From assembly GCA_007996965.1 (NCBI GenBank), contig BIMP01000001.1, forward strand, positions 124,001 to 188,000: 64,000 nt of DNA. The letters run 5' to 3'. The stretch comes from a cyanobiont of Ornithocercus magnificus (GTDB taxonomy: Bacteria; Cyanobacteriota; Cyanobacteriia; PCC-6307; Cyanobiaceae). This document shows positions 19,496 through 30,455 of the stretch, one piece after another; position 1 is the stretch's first letter; every line of letters starts with the position of its first letter. Both the position numbers and the translations under genes were made by a program. The notes under the pieces are model-generated. The model did not search any database, was not told the origin of the DNA, and was given only the letters and a program-made list of their open reading frames with translations.

Positions 19496-22400
19496 CTAGA
19501 AGCGAAGAAATAATTGTAACTGAGTTTGCCAACTGCCTTCATTATTGACTGAGCCAAATATGCTCATATTCTCGCTAAGTCGATAAGATAGCATAGCCTG
19601 TGGTGCTATATCACTACGATTGGGAATACTTAAGGTAGAGAACTCAAGACCATCAGTAATTGAAAAGCCAGCGTCGGCAACCATAGCAAGGCGGGGAGGT
19701 ATTTGGCCGGAGATACGCTCCCGGTGAGCCTGAATTTTGGGTGTAATATAGGTAGGGTAGATTGCGAATTGTAGTCTTTGACTAAGGAACTCACCAAATG
19801 TTCCAAGGACTGGCGAAAGCACAGATTGTCCAAGCATAGTAGCAAGTGCTGTTCCTGCACCAGCGCTAGAAAGGCCAGCGAGGGAATTACCACCGATCAG
19901 GCTTAGTAGTTGTGACCGGGGCATAGGCGGCGAGCTGCGCAGTCTAATATTTTCTGCTAGAAGATTTGCTGGCCCAGATCCTGTAACCGCTACTTGTACT
20001 AGCTGTAGTCTTCTACTAATACCTGTATCACCACTACCATTGTTGTCGAAAATCTGGGTAGGAATAGCATCATTGCCTACATCATTTATGCTTTCCGAAA
20101 CTCTAGTACCCATTGCTAAGTCAACATAGGGAATTAAACCTAGAGAAGGAGTAAACACAGCAACGTTGGGCATGCTCTGGTCGAGCATGAAAACTGTGGT
20201 GAATAGACTCACGCGACCGCCAAGTAGGCGGACAACTCCTTGCAGCTCGAGGTTTGCATCAAGTGGTCCGTTAAGTGTGAGAAATCCGGCAGCGCGAAAA
20301 TCAGCGACTGGCGCAACTCGGACTCGAAGATTTGGGCCAAGCTGCAGACGCAGGCCATCGAAGTGGATAGCTGTTATATCTGGCGCTCTAATCTCCGGAG
20401 TGTAACTACCTGGAGATGCTGCATCCGCTCCGAGCAATACCAGAATCTTTTGGAAATCCCAGTTTTCCTCAAGTAAGTCATCGATATCAACCGTCGTAAT
20501 TCCAGACGTTCCTTCTCCAGGTAACATGCTTGCTTTGCTAGCAAGAATAGGCACTGTCCCTTGGTCACGCTTTACGAATACGGAGCGGGTGGGAGTAAGC
20601 AGACCATTGCTCATAATTAGCTGGCCACCAATTTGCGGACGAATGACTGCTCCTGTAATTTGCAAGTCTCCGTCGAGGTTGACTGTCGCGATTGGGAGTG
20701 ACAACTGCAGTTGCTTAGCACGGATCATGAGGGAACTTTGTCCGAAGGTAGGCTGCAGGAGTGAGAGAGTACCCTGACTTACAAGTGTCCCCTGAGAGCC
20801 AATTCGTGCTGAAAGCTCTTCAACATAAACTTTATCTAAATTAAAGATTATCGATGCTTGTGCTTCACTAACTAGCTGTTCACCTATCCTGAAAATACCA
20901 TCTTTCAAAATAAGAAGGCCATTAACTTTAGGATTGCTAAGCTTGCCTCCAAGTGAGATCTTCAAGCTTGTGCTACCCGATCTCCACTCCACAACGTCTT
21001 CGGCAAAGCCTGTCAAGAATCGCAGGGCATCCCCATAGCATTCCAGGCGAACATCAAGTGGTTTCTGACGGCTGAGGGGTACCTGTCCGATCAAGACTAC
21101 AGACTGACGACTACTAGAACCACGCAAGGCCAGATTCAGAACAGCAGCATTATCAACAAGACTGATCTGACCACGCTCGAGTGTGAGACCAAAGGAACCG
21201 ACTTTTGCTTTTTCTAGCTTCAGCTCTGCCCTTAGCTCTGGTGAGCCCAATCCGAGTCGATACCGACCACGCATGCTGAGAGATCCCTGCAAGTTTCCGG
21301 GCATCGGTGCGATAATAGTTATTAGCGAGATAGGAAACTGTAGCAAGAAAAACTCACCTTTGCCCTCCTGTAGTGAACCTCTGATTGTGATAAGGAATGG
21401 ACGATTTTGTAGGGCTCGGTCTTGATTCTGTTCCTCAGTCCAAAGGTGTCCACGAGCCTGAAGATCAATACCTAAGTTTTTGTGATGACTCTCCCGCCAG
21501 ATACTGATCTCAGCGTTTATCTGGCCTCGTAGCTCTTCAGGGTAACCTAACTTACTATAAGTTCTTCTACCCTGATAGGAAGCAGTCAGAGTTTTGCGCT
21601 CTTTTTGAACATCTTTTGGGAAATCTTCTAAAAGCTTTCTAAAACTATTTGTCAATGTAGATCTCAGATTTGTCACCAGGCTATTATTTGTAGAAGCGCT
21701 ATTTTTAAACTTTGGTATCTGCATCAGAACTGATGCAAGCCAACGAGTATCAAGACTACTAGCTTTAAGCGTTGTTGTTAGGCTACCACCTCGCTGGCCA
21801 CTACTGTTGAAATTTACATAACCTGTACCGGGTGGTGACAGCTCACCACTAAAGTGGAAATGATTACTATTGTATTGGCCACTAAGGAAGATTCTTTGAA
21901 ACTCAACTCCTATAGCACTAAGTCTATGTAGACTAGCTTTACCCTGCACCAACAGAGGTTGCAAGCTGATGTCACCACTACCATTAAGTTGGCCATCAAC
22001 TCTACTGAATTGCTGTTTCAACGGTAGCATTAGCTCGATCCCTTTAAGCGGCAGGTTCTTGGCACGCCAGCGGTAAAGTGTAGGAGAACCAGCTACAGAT
22101 AAAGTACCTCCCTGACGATTTAGCTGAACCTGCTGCAGTAGCCAATTGCTCCCTAGGTGGGCTTTGAGCGATCCCTGAGTTGCAGCACTGTGAGACATCT
22201 GCAGTATACCGCCGATGCCAAGAGAACCATTAAAGCGGCCCGCCCAGCGTTCGAGTAAGCGTAAGTTGCCCACGCGAGGATTAATGAGCTCTAGATTAAG
22301 GTCAGGTTTTATGGAATTGAGAGGGCCATGAATGTTGCCAGCCAAGCTGAGAGTGCCGTCCGTAGTTATGTCTAGTAGCGGACTAAGCCTCCTAAGTGGG

Positions 22401-23923
22401 AAGGAATTAACATCTAAAGTGGCAAATAAATTGCCAGGCTTAACATCCTCATTAATAAGAAGTGGTAGCTCTGCCGAGATAAATAGATGAGGACTACGGA
22501 AGTACTCCAGCCGAGCCAAGCTATCGGAAGCAGACCAACTTGAACGCAAAGACCAGTTTGCTAGCAGCGCACTTTTTGCTTGAGAAGCAGTTAAGCTAGC
22601 AGTGGGTCTATTTGTAGGACCACTGAGTGCTAGCTTGCCATGAATTGATGCAAGGTCACCGAGAAATTTAGATACTAATGGTAAGTCCCTCCAAGCTGAT
22701 TCTTCGACTAGTAAATGATTGGTTGTAACACCAAGCTCGGGATAAATACTGCCACTTGCATGGATATTTACCCCAGCAGCTTGCAGACCCAATCTCTTTA
22801 AGTTTACAGTAGGTCTTTGAATATCACGCCAGTCGCCATCTAACTCAAGTCGTAAGCTTGGCTTGTCATTAAGTGGGTATTGCCTAAGAACCCAATCTCC
22901 ATTCAGGCGGAAACGGGGTTGTTGCCAGGGGCCATCAAGGCGACCTTGAAAGCTATGTCCGTCGCCAGGTTTCTCGAGCGAAAAGTCAATCCCATAAGAG
23001 CGATTTAGGCGCAATCCACCAGCAAGCATCACTCTCCATGACCCATAGGCCCAGCGACTCTTAGAAATTGACAGACGATCATCGCGACAAGTTAGACGAG
23101 TTTCCGGTGTCTTCAATACCTCCTTTAACGTTTTTCCTTGTAGTCGTAAACTAGTCAGGGAAATTCCACCACGGCAGCCAAAGCGATTATTCTGAGCGCG
23201 TAATTGTAGTGCCCCGCTTATTTGACCAAAAGCCCGGAGCGGATCGGTGATAGGCAGCTGCTGCTGAAAAGGCTGTAGTTGGAGGCGTTCAATTTTGCTA
23301 TTCAAATCGAAGTCAAGCTGATTCCACCTTCCGCGCCCACTAAGCCACACCTGTCCATTACTTGGCAGTGAGAGTTGGATCTCTCCACCAGCCCAGTTTT
23401 CAGCTAACTGCACAACTAGCCTTGCTGTTGCTGTTAGCCTCAATCCAGTTGTCTGTATATAGATGTGTGCGGGACTATCAAAACGTATATATAGATCTAG
23501 ATTTGGCATTGAGTCTTTTTTAGGCGAACCAAAGACTTGAGAGATGCTTTGCAGACCTTGCTTTAAATCAACGCGTGCATCATGAACGCTCATCCTGGCA
23601 ACTGGGCGCCAGCGTCGCAGGCTCTCCAACGGTAACAAGGAAAGTTCGAGGCGATTGAGCAACACTTCGGGGCTGCTTTTAGACTTTGGTAACATCCGGA
23701 CCGGGCCGATGGTAAAGCCCCAAGGATGCAATCCAAGGAAAGAACCTAATTCGACAGGATGGCCCAGTGGTACAGCGATCCAATCTTCCAGGATTGGGCA
23801 TATATGTTTATAGAGCAGACTTATTGAGCGATTAATCCCTAAAGACAGGATTACACCAGCAGAGACGATAGCAGCAGTGGTCTGCCACCTACGCAATGCG
23901 CGGATACTGTGTTCCCGGCCCAT
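19496..23923 (-). CDS. TamB-domain (DUF490) envelope protein
   Basis: This 1475-residue protein has a short cytosolic start, one membrane anchor near residues 15-33 and a very long beta-rich periplasmic region, ending with the TamB/DUF490 domain (roughly 1050-1475; segments such as GFLTLNGPLDANLELQG and RVSLFTTVFMLDQSMPN). TamB-type proteins bridge the inner and outer membrane and are implicated in lipid transport and outer-membrane assembly; the cyanobacterial/plastid relative is Tic236. It is upstream of the ROK gene by 3 bases and divergent from the Ycf51-type gene, with their 5' ends about 65 bases apart. Full length is typical for cyanobacteria. Confidence 0.92.
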   Translation of the reverse strand: MGREHSIRALRRWQTTAAIVSAGVILSLGINRSISLLYKHICPILEDWIAVPLGHPVELGSFLGLHPWGFTIGPVRMLPKSKSSPEVLLNRLELSLLPLESLRRWRPVARMSVHDARVDLKQGLQSISQVFGSPKKDSMPNLDLYIRFDSPAHIYIQTTGLRLTATARLVVQLAENWAGGEIQLSLPSNGQVWLSGRGRWNQLDFDLNSKIERLQLQPFQQQLPITDPLRAFGQISGALQLRAQNNRFGCRGGISLTSLRLQGKTLKEVLKTPETRLTCRDDRLSISKSRWAYGSWRVMLAGGLRLNRSYGIDFSLEKPGDGHSFQGRLDGPWQQPRFRLNGDWVLRQYPLNDKPSLRLELDGDWRDIQRPTVNLKRLGLQAAGVNIHASGSIYPELGVTTNHLLVEESAWRDLPLVSKFLGDLASIHGKLALSGPTNRPTASLTASQAKSALLANWSLRSSWSASDSLARLEYFRSPHLFISAELPLLINEDVKPGNLFATLDVNSFPLRRLSPLLDITTDGTLSLAGNIHGPLNSIKPDLNLELINPRVGNLRLLERWAGRFNGSLGIGGILQMSHSAATQGSLKAHLGSNWLLQQVQLNRQGGTLSVAGSPTLYRWRAKNLPLKGIELMLPLKQQFSRVDGQLNGSGDISLQPLLVQGKASLHRLSAIGVEFQRIFLSGQYNSNHFHFSGELSPPGTGYVNFNSSGQRGGSLTTTLKASSLDTRWLASVLMQIPKFKNSASTNNSLVTNLRSTLTNSFRKLLEDFPKDVQKERKTLTASYQGRRTYSKLGYPEELRGQINAEISIWRESHHKNLGIDLQARGHLWTEEQNQDRALQNRPFLITIRGSLQEGKGEFFLLQFPISLITIIAPMPGNLQGSLSMRGRYRLGLGSPELRAELKLEKAKVGSFGLTLERGQISLVDNAAVLNLALRGSSSRQSVVLIGQVPLSRQKPLDVRLECYGDALRFLTGFAEDVVEWRSGSTSLKISLGGKLSNPKVNGLLILKDGIFRIGEQLVSEAQASIIFNLDKVYVEELSARIGSQGTLVSQGTLSLLQPTFGQSSLMIRAKQLQLSLPIATVNLDGDLQITGAVIRPQIGGQLIMSNGLLTPTRSVFVKRDQGTVPILASKASMLPGEGTSGITTVDIDDLLEENWDFQKILVLLGADAASPGSYTPEIRAPDITAIHFDGLRLQLGPNLRVRVAPVADFRAAGFLTLNGPLDANLELQGVVRLLGGRVSLFTTVFMLDQSMPNVAVFTPSLGLIPYVDLAMGTRVSESINDVGNDAIPTQIFDNNGSGDTGISRRLQLVQVAVTGSGPANLLAENIRLRSSPPMPRSQLLSLIGGNSLAGLSSAGAGTALATMLGQSVLSPVLGTFGEFLSQRLQFAIYPTYITPKIQAHRERISGQIPPRLAMVADAGFSITDGLEFSTLSIPNRSDIAPQAMLSYRLSENMSIFGSVNNEGSWQTQLQLFLRF

Positions 23924-23988
23924 TGCTCCAATCCACCGGCCCTAAGAGTGGAAGCAAAATGCGAGCATACTCACACCCTTGCCAGCTC

Positions 23989-24426
23989 ATGTCTTTCCCA
24001 GAGTTGATCAAGACATCCACTCCCTGGTTAGTCTATTCTAGTCTGATCTTTGTCGCCCTTACTTTTATTGCTTTTCTAGCGCGGTGGGGATTCCGCTTCC
24101 GGCTAGTTGGAATCTCAAGCTTTATCTTGTTACTAGCGTTCAGTAGTTGGGCTTTTGACGTCAGCTATACTCGTACTGTAGTTGTTAAAGGAGCCATAAG
24201 AGTTCCTATAGTCTTTGACAACGGCAAGGATCTAGTTGTTGCTCAAGCTCCACAGGATATTTCATCGAGCGCAATCCAGCCAACCCTTGAGCAGGTAGCT
24301 GCAAACATCCGCAGCAGCGGTCGGGGTGGTCTCTCAGTTCAAGTACGCCTGCGCCAACTTCGACATCTTGAGGAGGACGTCAGTGAACCCATAATCATTG
24401 GTGAGATGGAGCGTGTATTTCGCTGA
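23989..24426 (+). CDS. ycf51: Ycf51/DUF2518 family membrane protein
   Basis: The family is conserved in cyanobacteria and some plastids; its function is unknown. I chose the ATG at 23989 (MSFPELIKTSTPWLVYSSLI) because the longer frame to 23896 would overlap the divergent TamB gene start. Two hydrophobic helices (about residues 12-32 and 38-58) are followed by a soluble domain with TRTVVVKGAIRVPIVFD and LSVQVRLRQLR. The next gene begins before its stop, suggesting an operon with the DUF4332 protein. Confidence 0.8.
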   Translation: MSFPELIKTSTPWLVYSSLIFVALTFIAFLARWGFRFRLVGISSFILLLAFSSWAFDVSYTRTVVVKGAIRVPIVFDNGKDLVVAQAPQDISSSAIQPTLEQVAANIRSSGRGGLSVQVRLRQLRHLEEDVSEPIIIGEMERVFR

Positions 24427-24832
24427 TCTAGCTATCGATCCGCTGCCCCAAAGCTTCCGCCATGAGCAAGCTGCACTTGAACAGGCTGGCATCCAGCGAT
24501 GGGGTCAACTCCGTCAGCTTGACGAATCAGCAGTCACTCGACTGTGTTCCAGTTGGCCTTATGCAAGCCAGCGTAATCTTCGCCGACTGCGAGGGATGGC
24601 TGGATTGGTTTGCGATGTAGCACTGGCACCAGCAGACGCAGCATTGCTAATGTATTCCGGGATTGCAACAGTAAGAGCGTTAGCTACAGCAACACCAGAA
24701 CAACTTGTGCGCAACACGGGTAAGTTGAAGCGGCAGTTAGGAGTAAGAGTATATCAAGGTTCACACATTGTGAGCTTAGCTCAGGCTAGGCGCTGGATTC
24801 AGAAGGCACAAGAAGAACAGAGCCTATGCTAA
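24413..24832 (+). CDS. DUF4332 domain protein
   Basis: This roughly 140-residue soluble protein has two helix-hairpin-helix-like repeats: LEQAGIQRWGQLRQLDESAV and then MYSGIATVRALATATPEQL. Such repeats resemble DNA-binding or protein-binding HhH modules; DUF4332 is defined by this pattern. The GTG at 24413 overlaps ycf51 by 14 bases; a TTG at 24398 is an alternative. A hairpin terminator follows. No specific role can be assigned. Confidence 0.78.
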   Translation: MYFADLAIDPLPQSFRHEQAALEQAGIQRWGQLRQLDESAVTRLCSSWPYASQRNLRRLRGMAGLVCDVALAPADAALLMYSGIATVRALATATPEQLVRNTGKLKRQLGVRVYQGSHIVSLAQARRWIQKAQEEQSLC

Positions 24833-24839
24833 AAGGATT

Positions 24840-24861
24840 ACCCTCAGCTTGGCTTGAGGGT
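24840..24861 (+). terminator. Hairpin after the DUF4332 gene
   Basis: ACCCTCA (24840-24846) pairs with TGAGGGT (24855-24861), and a GC/GC pair extends it inward with a one-base bulge. It starts 8 bases past the stop codon. The following bases are only A-rich, not a T run, so termination efficiency is uncertain. Confidence 0.55.
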
Positions 24862-24898
24862 GCTAAACAACCCTATTAAGCATTGTTGACAAGGGTTA

Positions 24899-25162
24899 GT
24901 GCACTGTCTTTCTTGCTTGATGCTGGCTGTGACCTTACCAGCCGTAACACTGGCCCAATCCGGTCTTTTTGATAGTATTAAACAAAGTCCTGAGGAGGCC
25001 AGTCGTCTCTGCAACTACTTTAGCTCTCTGAACCAGAAGAGTATATCTGCTTACTCAGCTCAGGCTATAAACCAAATCGCCTTAGCTCGCAACATCAGCG
25101 TTACAGAGGCTGAGGTCCTGGTGACTTATGTAGTTGGCCTGTCCTGCCCTGGCGTACGCTGA
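24899..25162 (+). CDS. Small secreted conserved hypothetical protein
   Basis: The 87-residue product starts with GTG preceded by AAGGG. Residues 1-19 form a signal peptide ending in VTLAQS with cleavage expected after the Ala-Gln region. The mature part (GLFDSIKQSPEEASRLCNYF and a later VTEAEVLVTYVVGLSCPG) is helical and holds two Cys residues that could form a disulfide. I recall similar proteins in marine Synechococcus; no function is known. It ends 3 bases before the CocE-like gene. Confidence 0.7.
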   Translation: MHCLSCLMLAVTLPAVTLAQSGLFDSIKQSPEEASRLCNYFSSLNQKSISAYSAQAINQIALARNISVTEAEVLVTYVVGLSCPGVR

Positions 25163-25165
25163 GGT

Positions 25166-26764
25166 TTGAAGAGATCAAACATAAACGGGGTGCCAGAAAA
25201 CCAGCGGTGGCGCGATGTCGAATTGACAACCCATGATGGCATTAGCCTGATCTCCCGCATTTGGTTACCAGAGGGCGATGGACCTTGGCCCACATTATTG
25301 ATGCGGCAGCCCTACGGTCGTGCTATTGCCTCAACTGTGACAATTGCTCCGCCATGCTGGTGGACGCAGCATGGCTTTCTAGTAGTAATCCAGGATGTAC
25401 GCGGGCAGGGTGATTCAGGCGGAGAGTTCCACGGATTTCGACAAGAGGCTGCTGACACGGCAGTGACTCATCGCTGGCTACGAACCTTACCGGAGTGCAA
25501 TGGGAAGATCGGCACCTATGGTTTCTCGTACCAAGGTCTTACCCAACTTCTTAGCCAGGAAGATGTTCCGCCACCTAGCTGTCTGGCCCCGGCCATGACC
25601 GGTCTTGACGAAGACTCTCACTGGAGCCGAGAGGGTGGAGCTGAGTGGTGGCATCTTGGCTTAGGATGGGGTTTGCAGCTGGCCGCTTTGCGAGCACGTC
25701 GATACAGTGATAATGAAGCTTGGACAACAATTCACCACGCTCTTGCCGACGGTAGTTATCTGTACAATGGTTTACAGCTGCTACGAACGCTTGACCCTAA
25801 TGGGATGGTAGTCAGGTGGTTTGATGGAGGCAAAACTTTGCTTCACCAGCCACCTATTAACTGGTTGAGACAACCTATGCTGTTATTAGGGGGCTGGTGG
25901 GATCCCCATCTGTGTGGTTTAATTGACCTGTATGAGCGCTCTCAGGCTGCTGGCGGCAGACCCGAACTATACATTGGCCCAGCAACTCATCTCTCTTGGT
26001 GGCCTGGCGTTCAGAATCTAATGTTGGATTTTTTCCAGCGCCACTTGCAGAATAGAGATTCTGAGGCTGATGGTGAAAACAACATCAGGCTTTGGGATAT
26101 TGGACGGCAACGATGGCAATTTGCCTCTGGCTCTTCAGGAGGTACATGGTCTCTATACAGTAGTGGGCTAGCGTGCCACGAATTGCTAGAAGGTCAGCTT
26201 ATTCCTGACGGAACCGGTGCTGGCTGTGTTCAACTTGTGCATGATCCCTGGCGTCCTGCCCCAGCTATTGGCGGTCACCTCAGTCCGACTCCAGGATTAG
26301 TCAACCGTGTGTCAATAGACTGCCGCAGCGATGTAGCCACATTTACCAGTGCACCGCTAACAGAACCTCTATGTTTGGAGGGACGCCCACGACTTAGCCT
26401 GACAGTCCAGGCTGATCAGCCTGGATTCGATCTTTGCATAGCACTCTCGAGAGTCCTTGATTCAACCAACTGTGCTTATCAACTCACTACAGGCGTGCGG
26501 CGCTTCCGAGGCAGTACGGCCCTAGCTCCCCAACAGTGCAAGGTCCTGATGCAACCACTATTAACAGAGCTAGCACCGGGAGAGAGGCTGCGGCTCTCTC
26601 TAGCTGCTGCTACATGGCCGGCTATAGGTGTTAACCCCGGCCATTCAGAGGGATTGTGTGGACCTCCCTCAATCGACTGTCAAGTGATTACGCTACTGCT
26701 ATATTTGGAAGAGTCACGTTTGGATTTACTGCCACTTGTCTTAGAACAGGCTACCAAATTTTGA
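25166..26764 (+). CDS. CocE/NonD family hydrolase
   Basis: This 532-residue serine hydrolase of the X-Pro dipeptidyl-peptidase / cocaine-esterase superfamily has an N-terminal alpha/beta-hydrolase domain with QDVRGQGDSGG and the nucleophile elbow GTYGFSYQG (Ser121). A C-terminal jelly-roll domain (about 330-532) is marked by RPRLSLTVQADQPGFDLCIAL and by RLRLSLAAATWPAIGVNPG. The start is TTG (25166), close behind the small secreted protein. The substrate is unknown; relatives hydrolyse esters or acyl-amides. Confidence 0.9.
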   Translation: MKRSNINGVPENQRWRDVELTTHDGISLISRIWLPEGDGPWPTLLMRQPYGRAIASTVTIAPPCWWTQHGFLVVIQDVRGQGDSGGEFHGFRQEAADTAVTHRWLRTLPECNGKIGTYGFSYQGLTQLLSQEDVPPPSCLAPAMTGLDEDSHWSREGGAEWWHLGLGWGLQLAALRARRYSDNEAWTTIHHALADGSYLYNGLQLLRTLDPNGMVVRWFDGGKTLLHQPPINWLRQPMLLLGGWWDPHLCGLIDLYERSQAAGGRPELYIGPATHLSWWPGVQNLMLDFFQRHLQNRDSEADGENNIRLWDIGRQRWQFASGSSGGTWSLYSSGLACHELLEGQLIPDGTGAGCVQLVHDPWRPAPAIGGHLSPTPGLVNRVSIDCRSDVATFTSAPLTEPLCLEGRPRLSLTVQADQPGFDLCIALSRVLDSTNCAYQLTTGVRRFRGSTALAPQQCKVLMQPLLTELAPGERLRLSLAAATWPAIGVNPGHSEGLCGPPSIDCQVITLLLYLEESRLDLLPLVLEQATKF

Positions 26765-26987
26765 CATTATAACCTAGTGAAGCTTTAACGCTCATATTTA
26801 ATTTAGTTGGCATCTCGTAAAACTGCGCTAGATATTAGCCATGATCTCGCTAGCCCCTAAAATTACTGGCTTCGGCATTATAAATGGAGTCCTAGGGAGC
26901 TACCTCAGTCCAGAAGGCCAAACCTGAGCTTGTCTTTCAGGTAGGAGAGAAATCAGCCTAAGCTCCCGACCAGTTAACATACGAGCG

Positions 26988-29276
26988 ATGGCCTCTGGCG
27001 CAGTTCTCGACTGGATGGTTGAGAGCGGTCAACGGCTAGCGGAATGCCGTCACGATCAGCCCCTAGCTGTGCTCGGACCGCACCAAATAGGCAAAGATTG
27101 GGTGACTCGAGTCTGGATGCCGGAGGCCCAACAGGTAGACTTAATATCGAACGGTAATGTTCTAGCGACAGAAACTCCTCATCACCCTTGGATCTTTGAG
27201 GCATCTGTCCCATATAATCCTGGCAGCCATTACCGCGTTCGAGTCCGGCGGGCTTGCATTACCCATGAGCAGTATGACCCGTGGGCATTCCGCGACGCAT
27301 GGATGGGTGAGGTAGATCTTCATCTTTTCGCTGAGGGCAATCATCACTACATCTGGCGATTGATGGGAGCCCATCCTGTTGAGCGTGATGGTATTGCCGG
27401 AGTCATGTTCTGTCTTTGGGCACCTCATGCTCGTAGCGTAGCAGTGCTCAGTAATCTCAACTCTTGGGATGGTCGGCACCATCCAATGCAACGACGCCTT
27501 GGTGGCATCTGGGAGCTCTTCATTCCAGGGCTACTAGCAGGAGTGCTATATAAGTATGAAATACGTACACAGAACGGACACTGTTATCAGAAGGCCGACC
27601 CCTATGGCTTTCAGCATGAGATCCGGCCTGCTACCGGTTCAGTAGTTACTTGCCTCGATAATCATAATTGGAAAGATAGTGACTGGGTACAGCAGCGTGG
27701 CAGCGTCGACCCGCTTGATCAGCCAATCTCTGTTTATGAAATGCATCTCGGTAGCTGGATCCATGCCCGCATAGATGAGCCCTATTGTGAGGTTAGCGGA
27801 GCCACCCGTTCACCCATCCCTGCAGCTGATTTAAAGCCAGGAGCCCGCTTGTTGACCTATACGGAGCTTGCCGATCGCGTGATTCCTTACGTTAAAAACC
27901 AAGGGTTTACCCATATAGAGTTATTGCCCATTACAGAACATCCATTCGATGGTTCTTGGGGTTATCAAGTTACAGGTTGGTACGCGCCTACCAGTCGTTA
28001 TGGTAGTCCGGATGAGTTTCGAGCCTTTGTCGATTGCTGCCATGCTGAAGGAATTGGTGTAATTATTGATTGGGTTCCCGGACACTTTCCCAAGGATAGT
28101 CATGGTCTTGCTTTCTTCGATGGTACCCATCTGTACGAGCACGCTGACCCGCGCATTGGGGAACATAAAGAATGGGGAACTCTCATCTTTAACTATAGCC
28201 GCAACGAGGTCCGCAACTTTCTTGTCGCCAATTTGATATTTTGGTTTGATCAGTTCCATATAGACGGGATCCGCGTTGATGCTGTTGCTTCCATGCTCTA
28301 CCGCGACTACCTACGGCCAAATGGTGAGTGGATTCCAAATGAACAGGGTGGCAGGGAGAACACTGAAGCAGTAAACTTTCTAAAGCAAGCTAATCATGTT
28401 TTATTTCAGTACTTTCCCGGTGTGCTATCAATTGCTGAAGAGTCTACTACCTGGCCAATGGTAACACGACCCACTAGTATGGGTGGACTTGGGTTTAACC
28501 TTAAGTGGAATATGGGATGGATGCATGATACGATTGAGTATTTTGAGCTAAGTCCATATTTACGTCAGTTCCACCATAACAGCATCACGTTTTCAATCTG
28601 TTATAATTATACCGAGAACTTCATGCTGTCTCTTAGTCATGATGAAGTAGTTCATGGCAAGAGCAGCTTGCTACATAAAATGCCTGGAGACGACTGGCAA
28701 AAGTACGCTAATGTTCGTGCACTTTTGTCATACATGTGGACACATCCAGGCAAGAAAACTATATTTATGGGCATGGAGTTTGGTCAGCGTTCTGAATGGA
28801 ATGTCTGGGGAGATTTGCAGTGGAACCTCCTTCAGTACAAACCACACCAGGGTCTGCAGCAGCTTGTTGGTGACCTTAATTTATTATACCGCTCAGAACC
28901 GGCTCTTTGGAGAGGTGATTTTGACCAGGATAGCTTTTGGTGGATTGATTGTAATGACAACTGCAACTCCATTATTAGCTTTGTACGCAAAGATAGCAAA
29001 AGTGAAAGACAGGTTATTGTAATAGCTAACTTCACTCCGAAAATCTGTCCCCAATATTATATTGGTGTGCCAGTTGCTGGTTTCTATGATGAGGTTTTCA
29101 ATAGTGATAGTAGCCGCTATGGTGGCAGCAACCTTGGCAATATGGGCGGTAAGTTAGCCCAGGAACGCTCCGCCCACAACTATTCACACTCTATCGAGTC
29201 CTGCCTACCACCACTAAGCGTGGTTATTTTCCGTCATAACCCAAGAATTGCTCCCCTTGCTTCTAGTTTAGACTAG
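26988..29276 (+). CDS. glgB: 1,4-alpha-glucan branching enzyme
   Basis: GlgB introduces alpha-1,6 branches into glycogen. The 762 residues comprise an N-terminal extension, CBM48 (about 130-215), the GH13 barrel and a C-terminal beta domain. The catalytic nucleophile is Asp431 ([11 protein letters not shown]), the acid/base Glu484 (IAEESTTWP) and the third carboxylate Asp552 (LSHDEVVHG). Length and motifs are normal. About 220 bases without other genes precede it, so it likely has its own promoter; hemE follows after 120 bases. Confidence 0.97.
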   Translation: MASGAVLDWMVESGQRLAECRHDQPLAVLGPHQIGKDWVTRVWMPEAQQVDLISNGNVLATETPHHPWIFEASVPYNPGSHYRVRVRRACITHEQYDPWAFRDAWMGEVDLHLFAEGNHHYIWRLMGAHPVERDGIAGVMFCLWAPHARSVAVLSNLNSWDGRHHPMQRRLGGIWELFIPGLLAGVLYKYEIRTQNGHCYQKADPYGFQHEIRPATGSVVTCLDNHNWKDSDWVQQRGSVDPLDQPISVYEMHLGSWIHARIDEPYCEVSGATRSPIPAADLKPGARLLTYTELADRVIPYVKNQGFTHIELLPITEHPFDGSWGYQVTGWYAPTSRYGSPDEFRAFVDCCHAEGIGVIIDWVPGHFPKDSHGLAFFDGTHLYEHADPRIGEHKEWGTLIFNYSRNEVRNFLVANLIFWFDQFHIDGIRVDAVASMLYRDYLRPNGEWIPNEQGGRENTEAVNFLKQANHVLFQYFPGVLSIAEESTTWPMVTRPTSMGGLGFNLKWNMGWMHDTIEYFELSPYLRQFHHNSITFSICYNYTENFMLSLSHDEVVHGKSSLLHKMPGDDWQKYANVRALLSYMWTHPGKKTIFMGMEFGQRSEWNVWGDLQWNLLQYKPHQGLQQLVGDLNLLYRSEPALWRGDFDQDSFWWIDCNDNCNSIISFVRKDSKSERQVIVIANFTPKICPQYYIGVPVAGFYDEVFNSDSSRYGGSNLGNMGGKLAQERSAHNYSHSIESCLPPLSVVIFRHNPRIAPLASSLD

Positions 29277-29396
29277 CCATAGCATCTAGCCTTGGTCATT
29301 ATGGCTTAGTTCTACCGATAAGCATTTGCCTTCCTAGAGGCCAATTCTATTCCGTGAGGGCTCGGTAAGGTGTCTAAATTACCCAAATAGTTCTGG

Positions 29397-30455
29397 ATGA
29401 GCAAGTTTTTCCCTCTATTGCTCCGTGCTGCTCGCGGCGAGATAGTCGAACGGCCACCTGTCTGGATAATGCGGCAAGCTGGGCGCCACATGAAAGCTTA
29501 CCGAGATCTTAGTGAACGCTATCCGAGCTTCCGGGAACGATCTGAGAACCCAGATCTCTCCTACGAGATTTCTATGCAACCATTCAGGGCATTTAGGCCA
29601 GACGGGGTGATACTTTTCTCAGACATTCTTACTCCTTTGCCAGGCATGGGGATTAATTTCGACATTGTCGAAAGCAAGGGACCACTAATTCAAGAGCCAA
29701 TCCGCAGCTTTGGCCAAATTGAGTCGTTGCGTGCGCTTGAGCCTGCCGAAAGCTTGCCTTTCGTCGGCGAGGTTCTAGGGCGATTGAATAAAAGTGTGGG
29801 TAATCAAGCTGCCATTCTTGGCTTTGCTGGAGCTCCTTGGACCTTAGCTGCTTACGCAGTAGAGGGCAAAAGTAGCAAGAACTACGCGTTGATCAAAGCA
29901 ATGGCCTTCCGTGAACCTAATCTGTTGCACCAGTTGCTGAATCACTTTGCTGAGTCAGTTGCTAGCTACCTGCGTTACCAGATTGATTCCGGTGCCCAGG
30001 TAGTACAGATATTTGACTCTTGGGCCGGTCAGCTTAGTCCGATTGATTATGACATCTTTGCCGCACCTTACCAACGTAAGGTAGTAGAATTAGTCAAAAA
30101 GGCTCACCCAAATACACCAATTATTCTCTATATCTCTGGCAGTGCTGGGGTAATTGAGAGGATGTGTAGAACAGGTGTAGACATTATCTCGCTTGACTGG
30201 ACTGTTGATATGGCCGACGGCTGTGCCCGAATACCGCAGCACCTCGGTATACAAGGCAATGTTGATCCTGGACTCCTTTTCAGTACACCAAAAGCCATCA
30301 GCGACCGGATTGATGACACAGTGCGTAAGGCCCAAGGTCGTTATCACATTCTTAACCTTGGTCATGGTATCTTGCCAGGGACGCCCGAGGAAAACAGCCG
30401 AGCTTTTTTTGAAGCTGGTAAGACCGTAGCGGATAGGGTTGGGACCATAGCTTGA
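29397..30455 (+). CDS. hemE: Uroporphyrinogen decarboxylase
   Basis: HemE removes four carboxyl groups from uroporphyrinogen III to give coproporphyrinogen III, feeding both haem and chlorophyll. The 352 residues are the usual length. Conserved motifs include [17 protein letters not shown], the catalytic Asp in [11 protein letters not shown], and [13 protein letters not shown]. The C-terminal [14 protein letters not shown] is intact. The next gene starts within its stop codon (TTGA), implying an operon. Confidence 0.97.
   Translation: MSKFFPLLLRAARGEIVERPPVWIMRQAGRHMKAYRDLSERYPSFRERSENPDLSYEISMQPFRAFRPDGVILFSDILTPLPGMGINFDIVESKGPLIQEPIRSFGQIESLRALEPAESLPFVGEVLGRLNKSVGNQAAILGFAGAPWTLAAYAVEGKSSKNYALIKAMAFREPNLLHQLLNHFAESVASYLRYQIDSGAQVVQIFDSWAGQLSPIDYDIFAAPYQRKVVELVKKAHPNTPIILYISGSAGVIERMCRTGVDIISLDWTVDMADGCARIPQHLGIQGNVDPGLLFSTPKAISDRIDDTVRKAQGRYHILNLGHGILPGTPEENSRAFFEAGKTVADRVGTIA

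Noticed and set aside
16207-23923. Minus-strand block considered as a transferred island
   Set aside because: All genes are ordinary cyanobacterial housekeeping or envelope genes, with no integrase, tRNA border or composition break visible.
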